DNA of 64,000 nt from Lustribacter sp965277075. Its GTDB lineage: Bacteria > Vulcanimicrobiota > Vulcanimicrobiia > Vulcanimicrobiales > Vulcanimicrobiaceae. The first letter of the stretch is position 1. The number at the start of each line of letters is the position of its first letter. Positions 43,734-53,106 of this stretch are shown here, piece by piece. Below the pieces are notes generated by a model. The model was not told where the DNA came from. It saw only the letters and a list, made by a program, of their open reading frames with translations, and did no database searches. Both the position numbers and the translations under genes were made by a program. Where the stretch lies: positions 1 to 64,000 of the forward strand of contig OZ255707.1 of NCBI GenBank assembly GCA_965277075.1. The letters are read 5' to 3'.

Positions 43734-45005
43734 TCAGATCGCGGGACCGAAATACGGGAACGTTTTCGTCACTCCGCGTGACGGCGGCTGTACGTTGTCG
43801 CTCGTCAAACAGGCCGTTTCGCGATGATCGTCCGGCGCCAAACCCAGTTTGCTGGGAAGCGTCCCGAAGATCGCACCGAGCGAAAGATCGATAACGGGGC
43901 TCGACGGATCGCGTCCGCCGAATTGCCGTAGTGGATCGTCGAGCGATTTCTTGAGGCCGAGCAGACCACTATTCGGCACGACGCGGACGATACCGACGGG
44001 CAATCCGCTCTTGCCGTTCGTCTCGACGGCCAGATATCGCGCCGGACCCTTGGCCGCTAAATTCGCCTCAATCTCATCCGGGATCAACACTTTCACGAGT
44101 GCTTTCGCGGTCGTGTTCGACCGGTGTGCGGTTCCGTGGACGAACGTATAGATCGACCGGGTGAGAACGGGGTCGTTCGTCGGCGTTGTCCGGTTCGTCG
44201 CGTCGTGATCGCGGAATGCTTCGGTCGCTTCTTTCACGGCCGGGCGAGCGAGGCGTTCGATCTGTGCGTAGCTTCCATTGCCGTGATCGATCGACGTCGT
44301 CGCCCACACGTGGATGACGTCGAGCTTGCCGTAACGATCGGCCAGCAGTGTGCGCGGGATTTCGGCCACGACCGAAAGCACGTTGAACGATTCGAGAAAA
44401 TCTTGTCCAGGCTTACGGAAACACATCGCTGAAGGCGCCGGTGGGTGCGGCTGATTTTTGTAATTCCGATCCGGAATGATCTTGAAAAATTGCGTGAGGT
44501 CGAAATAAAACGGATCTTGCCGCGGCCCGGCGTACAACATAACGCCCTTGCCGACCGGCGTCGGGCGATCGTATGCGGCGCTGCCCAACGGTGCTACCCA
44601 ATGTGAGATCGTGCCGGTCGTTCCCGGCACCGCGGGCCCGTACATCATCATCGTTTGATCTGCGCCGACGCCGGATGCCTTGAACTGAATCACTTGGTCG
44701 GTAACGTATGACGTTTTACCGTGCGCGATGTGAAATTGATACATGACGCCCGGATCGAAACTCGTATTCGCTCCCTCGCCGCTCGGAATCAGGGGGTGGA
44801 CGTCCATCGCCAGCACGACCTTCGCGGGGTCGGCGGCGGGGAACACGAAAACGTCGGTGATATCCGCGCCCGGCCGATCGTTCGCGAGATAGATCGTATC
44901 TTGATGATCGGAAGCGAGGGCCACGTGGCCGGACGCGACGAGCGACATCGTCAAACAGAGCGCCGCAAATGCGGCGATCGCACGAGTCGGGAAATTCACG
45001 TACAT
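43734..45005 (-). CDS. DUF4331 secreted protein
   Basis: This is about 423 residues with a signal peptide (AIAAFAALCLTMSLVASGHV). DUF4331 features are SDHQDTIYLANDRPGADITD, VFVFPAADPAKVVLAMDV and DPFYFDLTQFFKIIPDR, a long secreted domain of unknown role seen in many environmental bacteria. GGAGG lies directly against the ATG at 45005, so the GTG at 44999, two codons in, is the more likely start. It is divergent from a zinc alcohol dehydrogenase. Confidence 0.82.
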   Translation of the reverse strand: MYVNFPTRAIAAFAALCLTMSLVASGHVALASDHQDTIYLANDRPGADITDVFVFPAADPAKVVLAMDVHPLIPSGEGANTSFDPGVMYQFHIAHGKTSYVTDQVIQFKASGVGADQTMMMYGPAVPGTTGTISHWVAPLGSAAYDRPTPVGKGVMLYAGPRQDPFYFDLTQFFKIIPDRNYKNQPHPPAPSAMCFRKPGQDFLESFNVLSVVAEIPRTLLADRYGKLDVIHVWATTSIDHGNGSYAQIERLARPAVKEATEAFRDHDATNRTTPTNDPVLTRSIYTFVHGTAHRSNTTAKALVKVLIPDEIEANLAAKGPARYLAVETNGKSGLPVGIVRVVPNSGLLGLKKSLDDPLRQFGGRDPSSPVIDLSLGAIFGTLPSKLGLAPDDHRETACLTSDNVQPPSRGVTKTFPYFGPAI

Positions 45006-45119
45006 CCTCCAAAGTGGGGAAGAACAACACCCCCGCACGTTCCGCTTTCCCGGTGCTCAAGGAAGCCAAACACCGACGCGATGTTGCCGGAGACGCTGCG
45101 CACACGGGAATACCGAAGC

Positions 45120-46130
45120 ATGAATCCGACGCGCATAGCCGCTGTGATGCACGCTCCGGCATCGGTGGCGAACGATCCGCTTCACCTTGAAACGTTGGCG
45201 CTTCCAGAACTGCAACCGGGCGAGGTTCTCGTGACCGTTCGTGCGTGCGGTGTTTGCCGGACGGATCTCCAAATTATCGAGGGCGATCTTCCGGTGCATC
45301 GTTCACCGATCGTGCCCGGCCATCAGATCGTCGGCGTCGTCTCGGCGAAGGCCGATGGCGTCGACGTGTCGCTGGGAACACGCGTTGGAATCTCGTGGCT
45401 CGGGGGAACCGACGGCACATGCACGTTCTGCCGCGAAGGTCGCGAAAATCTGTGCGACGCGATCGTTTTCACCGGCTACGATCGGGACGGCGGCTATACG
45501 ACCGAACTCACCGCCCGAGCCGATTTTGTGTACCCGCTGAGCGATCGGCTCGACGATTTGCGTGCGGCGCCGCTGTTGTGCGCGGGGATGATCGGTTTTC
45601 GTGCGCTGCGCGTCGCCGGCGTCGAATCCGGCGAGCGCGTCGGTTTATACGGATTCGGCTCGTCCGCGCATCTGGTGCTTCCGATTCTTAAGCATTGGGG
45701 GTGCCGCGTCGCCGTCGCGACGCGAGGTGCAAACCATCGTGCATTCGCCGAACAGCTCAAAGCGGATTGGGTGGGGAAGGAGCAGGAGCGTCCGCCGTTT
45801 GCGCTCGATCGCGCGATCACGTTCGCGCCGTCCGGCGACATCGTCATCGCGGCCTTGGGTGCGTTGCGTAAAGGCGGCGTCGTCGCGATCAACGCGATCC
45901 ATCTGGACCGCATTCCGGCGTTCGACTACGACTCGTTGCTCTGGGGTGAGCGAGAGATTCGCAGCGTTGCAAACATGACGCGCTCCGACGGCCGCGAGTT
46001 TCTCGAACTCGCGACCAAACTCCAAATCCGACCGGAAGTGACGACCTATTCGCTCGAGCACGTGAATGAGGCACTGCGAGCGGTCAGCGAAGGAACCGTC
46101 AACGGCGCGGCCGTCATTTCGATGACCTAA
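45120..46130 (+). CDS. Zinc-dependent alcohol dehydrogenase (MDR)
   Basis: This is 336 residues with the catalytic zinc motif RACGVCRTDLQIIEGDLP, HRSPIVPGHQIVGVV (His and Glu region) and the structural-zinc loop CTFCREGRENLCDAI with Cys ligands. The NAD(P) site is VGLYGFGSSAHLVLPILK. It resembles the single-substrate ADH group used for small alcohols or aldehydes. The start at 45120 is chosen by domain edge. The next gene, pobA, lies 45 bases on. Confidence 0.88.
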   Translation: MNPTRIAAVMHAPASVANDPLHLETLALPELQPGEVLVTVRACGVCRTDLQIIEGDLPVHRSPIVPGHQIVGVVSAKADGVDVSLGTRVGISWLGGTDGTCTFCREGRENLCDAIVFTGYDRDGGYTTELTARADFVYPLSDRLDDLRAAPLLCAGMIGFRALRVAGVESGERVGLYGFGSSAHLVLPILKHWGCRVAVATRGANHRAFAEQLKADWVGKEQERPPFALDRAITFAPSGDIVIAALGALRKGGVVAINAIHLDRIPAFDYDSLLWGEREIRSVANMTRSDGREFLELATKLQIRPEVTTYSLEHVNEALRAVSEGTVNGAAVISMT

Positions 46131-46174
46131 TCCTAAGCCGGGAGACGCGGCGAACGAGCGGGAAACCGAAGCTC

Positions 46175-47419
46175 ATGCAGAGCGACGACGTCTCCGTCGC
46201 GATCATCGGTGCCGGTCCGGCGGGCCTGATGGTGGCGCACATCCTCGCTGAACGTGGGATCGATTCCGTGATTCTCGAAGCGCGTTCGCGCGCGTACTGC
46301 GAACAACGGGTTCGCGCCGGCCTGCTCGAAGCGGGCAGCGTCAAGTTACTCGAGGGAATCCGGTGCGCGGACCGTCTCCATGCCGAGGCGATGGTCCATG
46401 AAGGCACGTTTCTGCGCTTCCAGGGTCGGAGCCATCGCTTCGACTTCGCCGAACTGACCGGCAGCGTCGTGACGATCTACGGACAGCAAGAGATCGTCAC
46501 CGACATGATCGCGGCACGAGTCGCGCGCAGCGGCGCAATAGAATTCGACGTTTCGGATGTCATGATCGAAGACGTCGCGAGCGATCGGCCGCGCGTTCGG
46601 TATCGTGATGCGGCCGGAAATCACCGCGAACTGCGCTGCGCGTACGTCGCCGGGTGCGACGGTTTTCACGGCATCAGCCGGGGCTTGCTCGATCCGATTG
46701 CGCCGGCGTTTTACGATCATGAATATCCGTTTGCGTGGCTCGGCACGCTTGCCGAGGCGCGGCCGCTGCAAGACGAGCTGGTTTACGTGCACACCGGTCA
46801 CGGCTTCGCGCTCTTCACGATGCGTTCGCCGACGGTCGCCCGCAACTATCTTCAGGTTGCCGTTGACGAACGAATCGAGAATTGGTCTGATGATCGTATT
46901 TGGACCGAACTCGAGCGGCGCCTGGCGGGCGACGCGCCGCCGCCGCTGCACGCCGGCCGAATCGTCAAAAAAGAAATCACGCCGATGCGAAGTTTCGTCG
47001 CCGAGCCGATGCGTTACGGTCACCTGCTCATCGCGGGCGACGCCGCGCACATCGTCCCGCCGACGGGCGCGAAGGGCATGAACCTCGCACTCGGCGATGC
47101 CGCGCTGATGGCCTGTTGCATCGCGGAGGCAGAAGCCGGCCAACCGGAGTTGCTAGCGACGTATTCGGACGTCGCGCTCGAGCGCGTCTGGAAGGCCGAG
47201 CGCTTCAGCGCTTGGATGACACAGACGATGCACGTCTCGGCGGCGGCGTCACCATTCGACCAGCGGCTACAGCTTGCAGAACTTGCCGAACTGGTTGCGT
47301 CGCGCGCGGCGTCGACGGCGTTCGCACAGAATTACGTCGGCGCGCCCTACGCCGTATCGATCGATCGCATCTTCGGCAACGTCGAGCAGCGCAAACCCAT
47401 CCGGTCCGCGGTCGGGTAA
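46175..47419 (+). CDS. pobA: 4-Hydroxybenzoate 3-monooxygenase
   Basis: This 414-residue single-component flavin hydroxylase has FAD motifs GAGPAGLMVAHILAERGIDS and GDAAHIVPPTGAKGMNLALG, with RVRAGLLEAG, YGQQEIVTDM and YPFAWLGTLAEARPL as in PobA. It converts 4-hydroxybenzoate to protocatechuate with NADPH and oxygen in the cytosol. The length fits the family (about 390-400) with an extended tail. No protocatechuate 3,4- or 4,5-dioxygenase is visible nearby, so the ring is probably opened elsewhere or by a gene whose specificity I misjudge. Confidence 0.88.
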   Translation: MQSDDVSVAIIGAGPAGLMVAHILAERGIDSVILEARSRAYCEQRVRAGLLEAGSVKLLEGIRCADRLHAEAMVHEGTFLRFQGRSHRFDFAELTGSVVTIYGQQEIVTDMIAARVARSGAIEFDVSDVMIEDVASDRPRVRYRDAAGNHRELRCAYVAGCDGFHGISRGLLDPIAPAFYDHEYPFAWLGTLAEARPLQDELVYVHTGHGFALFTMRSPTVARNYLQVAVDERIENWSDDRIWTELERRLAGDAPPPLHAGRIVKKEITPMRSFVAEPMRYGHLLIAGDAAHIVPPTGAKGMNLALGDAALMACCIAEAEAGQPELLATYSDVALERVWKAERFSAWMTQTMHVSAAASPFDQRLQLAELAELVASRAASTAFAQNYVGAPYAVSIDRIFGNVEQRKPIRSAVG

Positions 47420-47445
47420 TTGCCGTGCTTACGCCGTAGCGTGCG

Positions 47446-48354
47446 TTATTGTTCGGCGAACGATCCGCGGATGCGCATCAGTTCGCGGTGAAGCGCTTCA
47501 TTGCGCTCGAACGCGGCGCGCCCGTGCAGCCAGAATGCGTTGTTGAGCACGATCGCGCCACCAACGGGAATCGGTAGGGCGTGCGTTCCAGGCGACGCTT
47601 CCATCGAGGCGAGCATACGGTCGAGAAACGTCCCCTCCGCGATGTTGTGCGGCTGCGCAAACTGATCGATGAAGCTAATGCACCAGCCGGCAGGTGTTTG
47701 GAAAAACGTTGGATGCGTTACGGACGAGGCGACATTTTTGCTCGCGCTCCCAACGTAGGGCATCGGGACATGCGCAGCCGGGTCCGCAATGAACTCCGCA
47801 AGCTCGTCCCAGTCGTCGAGATGCAAGATGCGTGATTCGCCACCGGCGGCATACCGTTCGGCGAATTTCATCAGGAAGAGATAGTCGGTGGCTTCCGCGA
47901 CGTAGGTGCCGTCCGTGTGCAGCATCATCGTGCGGTAGGCTTTGCGCAGATACGAATCGCTGTCGTCCGTATGAGCGACCGTAAAGCGCGCGTAGTACGT
48001 TCCCGACATGCTATCGAAGTTTGCCGGGCCTAGCAGATGCGAGATCGCCGTTCCAAATTTAATGAACGCGGCAGCATCGAGCGCTGCATCGACGGCGGTG
48101 GTAAAACCGCCTGATTCGCGGTCCCGAACGACGCCTTGGAGCGCCGGAAGAAGCGTCTTTCCAAAAGCCCGGTCGAGCGCATCGGCGACGACGAAGCGCA
48201 TGTACGGAACGTAGGTAAGCTGTTGCACGTCGACGTGTTCGATTGTCGACAAAAATGAGCGTACGCGTGCGGGATCAAGCGTCACCCGTTGCAAGCGCCG
48301 GTGAATCGGGTGCGGTTCGACGGTGAACGCGCGAGATGCGGCAACAGCAGTCAT
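47446..48354 (-). CDS. glaH: Glutarate 2-hydroxylase (CsiD/GlaH family)
   Basis: This 302-residue Fe(II)/2-oxoglutarate oxygenase has the iron ligands His146 and Asp148 (MMLHTDGTYV) and His277 (NNAFWLHGRA). The strings GPANFDSMSGTYYARF, HTDDSDSYLRKAYR, ILHLDDWDELAEFI and the end ELMRIRGSF closely follow E. coli CsiD. CsiD turns glutarate into L-2-hydroxyglutarate, the last stage of lysine breakdown through cadaverine/glutarate. The ATG at 48354 is preferred over a GTG at 48384. It lies downstream of a Rieske-SBP pair, behind three hairpins. Its partner LhgO is not in the window. Confidence 0.85.
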   Translation of the reverse strand: MTAVAASRAFTVEPHPIHRRLQRVTLDPARVRSFLSTIEHVDVQQLTYVPYMRFVVADALDRAFGKTLLPALQGVVRDRESGGFTTAVDAALDAAAFIKFGTAISHLLGPANFDSMSGTYYARFTVAHTDDSDSYLRKAYRTMMLHTDGTYVAEATDYLFLMKFAERYAAGGESRILHLDDWDELAEFIADPAAHVPMPYVGSASKNVASSVTHPTFFQTPAGWCISFIDQFAQPHNIAEGTFLDRMLASMEASPGTHALPIPVGGAIVLNNAFWLHGRAAFERNEALHRELMRIRGSFAEQ

Positions 48355-48377
48355 CGTTTTCCAGCTCCGTCCTAGAG

Positions 48378-48453
48378 GATTCACGTTCCGTGAATCTGTC
48401 GCGTTTCGGCTTCGCCGAAGCCGCCGCGTCGTCGTTCGTCGGGCAAGCCCGAC
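48378..48453 (-). promoter_or_regulatory. Three consecutive hairpins between SBP and glaH
   Basis: Three perfect inverted repeats stand in a row. GATTCACG/CGTGAATC spans 48378-48396. CGGCTTCG/CGAAGCCG around one C spans 48407-48423. GTCGGGC/GCCCGAC spans 48438-48453. All lie in the gap between the SBP stop and the glaH start, so their transcript would form three stem-loops just before glaH. None has a T-tract, so a plain terminator is unlikely; processing, stabilisation or attenuation of the shared mRNA is possible. Confidence 0.55.
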
Positions 48454-48458
48454 AACTC

Positions 48459-49409
48459 CTAGCGGGCTTCGGCGAAGAGTTCTGCGGCGGGGAACGGCGC
48501 CGCGATTGCGCCGTACTTGGCGGCGCTGTCGATCACGGGCTGGAACATTGCGGGCTCCATCTTCTCCGCGTAGATCGACCGGTGCATGCTCTTCGGATAG
48601 TCCACCTTCGAGACGTCACCGAGCATTTTGAGCGACTCGTCTTGATGCGCGTTGGCCCAGCGAGCCGTTTGCTGCATCACGGCAACGAATTTTTTGGCCG
48701 CGTCTGGATGCTCGGCGACCCACGAGCGTGTTGCGAACCACGCGCCGATCTGCCAGCGCGGTCCGACCGCGTCATAGGGCTTTCCCATCACGCGGAAGTT
48801 GCCGGTCGCAAGCGCAGCCGTCAGGGACGGCTCCGACATCATTGCCGCGTCGACCCGATGGTTCATTAGCGCCGCCGCCGTCGCACTTACCGGCACCTCG
48901 ATCCAATGCACCGATTTGTATGATGCTCCGTTCTTGTCGAGCCATGCGTCGCCGCCGATTTGCGCGATATTGAGGATACCATTCGTCACGAGCGTCTTGC
49001 CGTCGAGATCTTTCGCCGCGTTGAAAGGCGCACTTGCTAAGGTGACGAGCACGGTCGTCGGCGATGTCGCGGAATACGTTCCGGCCGGAGCGATGACGAT
49101 GAACGGCAACTGCTTTTCGTGCGCGGTTGCGAGCGAGACGACATTCGATTGGCCGATGTCGGCCGCGCCGCCGGCGACGGCTGCCGCAATCGCCGCGCCG
49201 TTGTCGACCTGCTGAATTTGCACGTCGAGCCCGGCGGACTTGAAGTAGCCGAGGGCTTGCGCGTAGTACACCTGCGCGCCGACATCGATCGGGGTTGACG
49301 CTACACGAATCGTGGTGAGCGCCGTCTGCGGAACGGCGCCGCGAACACCGACGTTCGACATGAACGCCGCGATCAGCACCACGAACGCGACGAAGCCGCG
49401 CGGGCTCAC
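48459..49409 (-). CDS. NMT1-type solute-binding protein paired with Rieske gene
   Basis: This is 316 residues with a signal peptide (VAFVVLIAAFMSNVGVRG). The core is IRVASTPIDVGAQVYYAQAL, GYFKSAGLDVQIQQVDNGAA and GAADIGQSNVVSLATAHE, close in pattern to the proteins at 33006 and 60812. The start overlaps the Rieske stop by four bases, so the two are translated together. No permease or ATPase follows; instead a glaH gene comes after. The ligand is presumably the Rieske substrate or an analogue. Confidence 0.85.
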   Translation of the reverse strand: MSPRGFVAFVVLIAAFMSNVGVRGAVPQTALTTIRVASTPIDVGAQVYYAQALGYFKSAGLDVQIQQVDNGAAIAAAVAGGAADIGQSNVVSLATAHEKQLPFIVIAPAGTYSATSPTTVLVTLASAPFNAAKDLDGKTLVTNGILNIAQIGGDAWLDKNGASYKSVHWIEVPVSATAAALMNHRVDAAMMSEPSLTAALATGNFRVMGKPYDAVGPRWQIGAWFATRSWVAEHPDAAKKFVAVMQQTARWANAHQDESLKMLGDVSKVDYPKSMHRSIYAEKMEPAMFQPVIDSAAKYGAIAAPFPAAELFAEAR

Positions 49410-50677
49410 GCGACACCGGCCGTCGCGCGCGGCGCTAACAGGTCGAGCAGTTCGCCGGCGATCGGCGAATAGCGAACCTGATGACGGCGAAACATCGCCT
49501 CGAAGCCGTCCGCGCGATGGGCCTTCACCCTCTCGAGTGGAAGATCGATCCTGCCGTTGCGCGCCGGGTCACGAACGACGTTCTTCGGATCCTCGCCGGC
49601 CTCCATGCGTTTGAGTTCGCGCATCAGCATGCGACGGTACATCGTGATTCCGCGGTCAGTCGAAGCGAGCGATTCACGCGAGCGATCGGCGACCGGGCCC
49701 TGCGTCACCCACGCCATGATGTCTTGCCCGTGAATCGAGTCGAGAAGAAACTCGCCGTGCTCATCGTAGATCGGCGTATCGTATTCGTGCACGCGGTCGA
49801 GTAAGTGCTGCGGCGCCGTGACGCCCGGCGGCATGACGAACGCGCCGAACCAGTAGTGGCGGGTGTGCGTGTCGTCGATGGGGACCCGAATCTGAAAGCG
49901 ATATTCGTGCCACGCGGCGCCGGCGTTCCCGATCGCGAGCGTGTTCGGAAAGATGACCGGATGACCGATCTTCCAATCGTCATCGTCTTCCGTGTGTCCC
50001 TCGAGCACGCGGCGCTTGACGATGCCGTATTCGAATTCGTCGAATCCGATTTTCAGGTGACGCTTGGAAAACGCGACTTTGAGGCCGTCCTTTTCCTTGA
50101 CGAACTCGAAGAACTTTCCGTGCAGCCATTCTGTGTGGACCGCATCGAGTGAATTCTCCATGATCTGCAGCCAATTGCAGGGGACCACCGCACTGCCGAG
50201 GACGCGAATCGTTCCGTCGGCGACCAGGCCGTCGAGGCGTGGGATGAGCGGCGCGGGCAGCGGCCCGAGGTAGGCCCAGAGCAGTCCGCCCAATTCGCCG
50301 ACGGGATACGACGGCGTGACGACGCGATCGCGAAACGTGCTCCTCTCAGGTTCGTTCGGCTGGCCGATGCAGCGACCGTCGTTGGCGAATTCCCAGCCGT
50401 GGTAGGGGCAGCGAATGCCGTCGGCGGTTGGGATACCGTGCGCGAACGACGCACGCCGATGCGGGCACTGTTCTGCGATGAAGCCGTACGCGCCGGCGCG
50501 CGTGCGGTAGAGCACGAGGTCCTCGCCGAGAATTCGCACGCGCTTCGTCCACGTGGTCTGCATCTCACCGACCGTCCCGATCGGATGCCAGTAGCGTCGC
50601 AAGAGTGCGCCCATCCGCGTGCCGGGGCCGATGCGCGTCAGGAGGTCGTTCTCTTCCACCGTGATCATAAGCTCCAC
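49406..50677 (-). CDS. Rieske oxygenase (phthalate 4,5-dioxygenase/LigXa type)
   Basis: This is about 420 residues from GTG 50677 (or ATG 50668). The Rieske motif is EQCPHRRASFAHGIP plus RCPYHGWEF. The single-subunit oxygenase follows, with CNWLQIMENSLDAVHTEWLH around the mononuclear iron and the LigXa_C-type C-terminal part (VTQGPVADRSRESLASTDRG). Relatives include phthalate 4,5-dioxygenase and O-demethylases. It is clearly paralogous to the protein at 59543. There is no reductase gene next to it. Confidence 0.88.
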   Translation of the reverse strand: MELMITVEENDLLTRIGPGTRMGALLRRYWHPIGTVGEMQTTWTKRVRILGEDLVLYRTRAGAYGFIAEQCPHRRASFAHGIPTADGIRCPYHGWEFANDGRCIGQPNEPERSTFRDRVVTPSYPVGELGGLLWAYLGPLPAPLIPRLDGLVADGTIRVLGSAVVPCNWLQIMENSLDAVHTEWLHGKFFEFVKEKDGLKVAFSKRHLKIGFDEFEYGIVKRRVLEGHTEDDDDWKIGHPVIFPNTLAIGNAGAAWHEYRFQIRVPIDDTHTRHYWFGAFVMPPGVTAPQHLLDRVHEYDTPIYDEHGEFLLDSIHGQDIMAWVTQGPVADRSRESLASTDRGITMYRRMLMRELKRMEAGEDPKNVVRDPARNGRIDLPLERVKAHRADGFEAMFRRHQVRYSPIAGELLDLLAPRATAGVA

Positions 50678-50883
50678 TACTACCGCAGCGACAGGGTACT
50701 TTCATCCAGCCGGGCGGCAAGGCGACCGGCTCGCCCAGAAAAACGGCGAGCTCGGTTACGAGATCGCCATCATGTCATACCGCAATCAGGCGATAATGCG
50801 GGACCGCGTGGTTGCAATCGGCGAACCACCTCTCTAGGGTCCGCCGACACTCATGGTGACGCCGCTGTAGTTGCTGTACCCGT

Positions 50884-52086
50884 CTACCGATCGTGCACCG
50901 GGAGAAGCCAGATGGCGGCGAGACCGGCGATGACGGAGCCGGTGAGGATCGTTTGTGGTACGCCGATAACGCCGGCCAGATATCCGCCGGCGAGCGCACC
51001 AAGCGGCAACGTTCCCCAGACCAACGTTCGCATCGTCGCGTTCACGCGGCCTTGTAGGCGTACGTCGATCACTGCTTGCCGGTAGCTCACCTGATTGACG
51101 TTGTAGACGGGAACCGTTACGGCTGCGATCGCGTAGGACGAAACCAGCACGGCGTACGGGAGACCGAGCTGAGCAAAGAGCACGGCGCCGTTCGCTAACG
51201 CGCCAAGCACGATCGCGCCGATCAGCGTCGCACGCAGGCCGATACGGGTCCGTATTCGCGTCGACAGCAGCGCTCCGATGAATCCGATCTCGGCGATTCC
51301 GTAGGCGATGCCGAGCGGCCCGGGCTGTAAACGCAGAACCCGATACGCGTAGATCAAGGTCACGGCACTGACGATGGCACCGCCAAAGTTCGTCGTCGCG
51401 GTCGCCGCGCCGATCCAGCGGAGGTTTGGGGCGTGCCGCACCGTCGCTACGCCTTCCCCGATTTCACGTAACGCCTGACGGGGCGTCAGCGGAGGCCCGT
51501 CGTGCGCAGGCTCCGGCGTGCGAATCCGTGCCAGCGAGATAACGGAAACGAGGTATGAGACGGCGTCGACGGCGACAGCCGTTGCGGCTCCCGCGAACTG
51601 CACGAGCGCACCGGCCACGACGCTGCCTGCGATGGTGGCGCCGGAATTCGAAATCTCGAGCTTGACGTTCGAACTCGCCAGCTCGTCTTTCGCGACGATG
51701 ACCGGGAGATACGACTGATACGTGATGCTGAAAAACGCCGAACCAATGCCGCTCGCGAGAGCGACGAGATAGAGTTGCGGCATGCGTAACACGCCGAGAA
51801 ACGCGGCGATGGGAACCGTGGCGAGAACGGCAAAGCGCACGAGGTCGGCAACGATCATGATCGCGCGACGAGGCCAACGGTCGGCCAACACGCCGACGAA
51901 AATCCCGAGGATCGGAAACGGCAGCGTCTGCATCGCCGCCAGCGCCCCGACCTGTGCGGGAGTCGCGTGGAGAACTAACACGGCGAGTGTCGGTAACGCA
52001 AACGCCGTCAGTGCGCTGCCGAGAAGACTGACGGTTTGCCCGGCCCACAACTTGTTGAAATCGCGGCTGAAGCCAGTCGCGCTCAC
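50884..52086 (-). CDS. MFS transporter (EntS-like)
   Basis: This is 400 residues with about 12 helices. It opens DFNKLWAGQTVSLLGSALTA and has the MFS motif A FVGVLADRWPRRAIMIVADL, both typical of the EntS/MFS_3 group of exporters. It lies ten bases after the alpha/beta hydrolase stop, as the last gene of the VOC-GntR-YciI-NTF2-hydrolase operon, so it may export a pathway product or import a substrate. Confidence 0.87.
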   Translation of the reverse strand: MSATGFSRDFNKLWAGQTVSLLGSALTAFALPTLAVLVLHATPAQVGALAAMQTLPFPILGIFVGVLADRWPRRAIMIVADLVRFAVLATVPIAAFLGVLRMPQLYLVALASGIGSAFFSITYQSYLPVIVAKDELASSNVKLEISNSGATIAGSVVAGALVQFAGAATAVAVDAVSYLVSVISLARIRTPEPAHDGPPLTPRQALREIGEGVATVRHAPNLRWIGAATATTNFGGAIVSAVTLIYAYRVLRLQPGPLGIAYGIAEIGFIGALLSTRIRTRIGLRATLIGAIVLGALANGAVLFAQLGLPYAVLVSSYAIAAVTVPVYNVNQVSYRQAVIDVRLQGRVNATMRTLVWGTLPLGALAGGYLAGVIGVPQTILTGSVIAGLAAIWLLPVHDR

Positions 52087-52095
52087 CTAATCGGA

Positions 52096-53106
52096 CTAGA
52101 TGCGGGTCGGTTCGGCGAGTAATTCGGCGACGGCATCCGTCGTTTGTTGCGGGCTTTCCATCGACCAGAAATGGCCGCCGTCCAAGTAGCTGACCGTAAC
52201 GCTCGCCGCGTTGGGGATGTAGCGGCGTGCGTCCTCGTAGAACTCTCGCGGCTGCGTTTTGCTTTCGTAGCCCTGCAAGATTTTCACCGGGCATTGCCAG
52301 GCCTCGAGCAGCGAGTTCCGCCGCATCAACCACTCTTGGCGAAACGTCGAAGCGTTGAAATAGCGCGGAACGGCGCGGGTTATTCCCGGATATGAAAATT
52401 CCTGAATCACCCGCTCCATCTCGACGTCGGGAATCGGCAGTTTGGTAATCCAAGTGTAGACCCAAATCGCAAAGCGTTTGGGATCTTCCATGATCCCCGT
52501 CCACGGCGCGTTCATGAAGATGTCGCCTTGCGGCGCCAGGTCCGGATGGAAATGATAGAGGTGTTGTTCGCCGCGCGCATAGCGCAGTACCGACGCCGGA
52601 TGTTTCGCGACGATGAAGTCTGCTTGAACCGTGCCACGATCGTGCGTGACGACGTTGAAGCGGTCGAGGCCGATCTGCGTCAGCATCGCGTAGAGCTGAT
52701 CGCCCGCGCCTTCATGCCGGTAATCACCGGCCGTCTTCTCGGACTGTCCGTAGCCCTTGAGGTCGACGGCGATGCAGCGATAGTTTTTCGACAACGCCGC
52801 CATCTGGTGGTGCCATTGGAACCACGAATCCGGAATGCCGTGAAGAAAGACGACCGGTTCACCCGTTCCGGTTTCGACGTAGTGCCAACGCACGGTATCG
52901 GCGTCGCCGGGCCCGTCGACGAAATGGTGCGTGAACGTCACACCGTCGAGGACCTCGGTGTTGCCGTCGGCGTCATGGGCGCGCGGTTTGACCGCAGCAA
53001 AGTGCGCAACGCGTTCATCGATCCGCTTCTCGTCGGGAATGAAACCTTGCATCGCGATCTGTGCTCGTTCGGGAATGGCGCTGTATTCAGGAGGGTGCGT
53101 GGTCAT
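52096..53106 (-). CDS. Alpha/beta hydrolase (epoxide/C-C hydrolase-like)
   Basis: This is about 336 residues. The segment WHYVETGTGEPVVFLHGIPD holds the oxyanion HG motif, FNVVTHDRGTVQADF the nucleophile-elbow Asp (HDRG, as in epoxide hydrolases and haloalkane dehalogenases), and GGHFWSMESPQQ the catalytic His. The Asp nucleophile suggests hydrolysis through an alkyl-enzyme rather than a Ser mechanism. It overlaps the NTF2-like gene by four bases. Paralogous to the hydrolase at 56899. Confidence 0.85.
   Translation of the reverse strand: MTTHPPEYSAIPERAQIAMQGFIPDEKRIDERVAHFAAVKPRAHDADGNTEVLDGVTFTHHFVDGPGDADTVRWHYVETGTGEPVVFLHGIPDSWFQWHHQMAALSKNYRCIAVDLKGYGQSEKTAGDYRHEGAGDQLYAMLTQIGLDRFNVVTHDRGTVQADFIVAKHPASVLRYARGEQHLYHFHPDLAPQGDIFMNAPWTGIMEDPKRFAIWVYTWITKLPIPDVEMERVIQEFSYPGITRAVPRYFNASTFRQEWLMRRNSLLEAWQCPVKILQGYESKTQPREFYEDARRYIPNAASVTVSYLDGGHFWSMESPQQTTDAVAELLAEPTRI

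Noticed and set aside
48378..48453. Hairpin cluster as a CRISPR array or rho-independent terminator
   Set aside because: The three stems differ in sequence, so they are not direct repeats, and no T-tract follows them on the transcribed strand.
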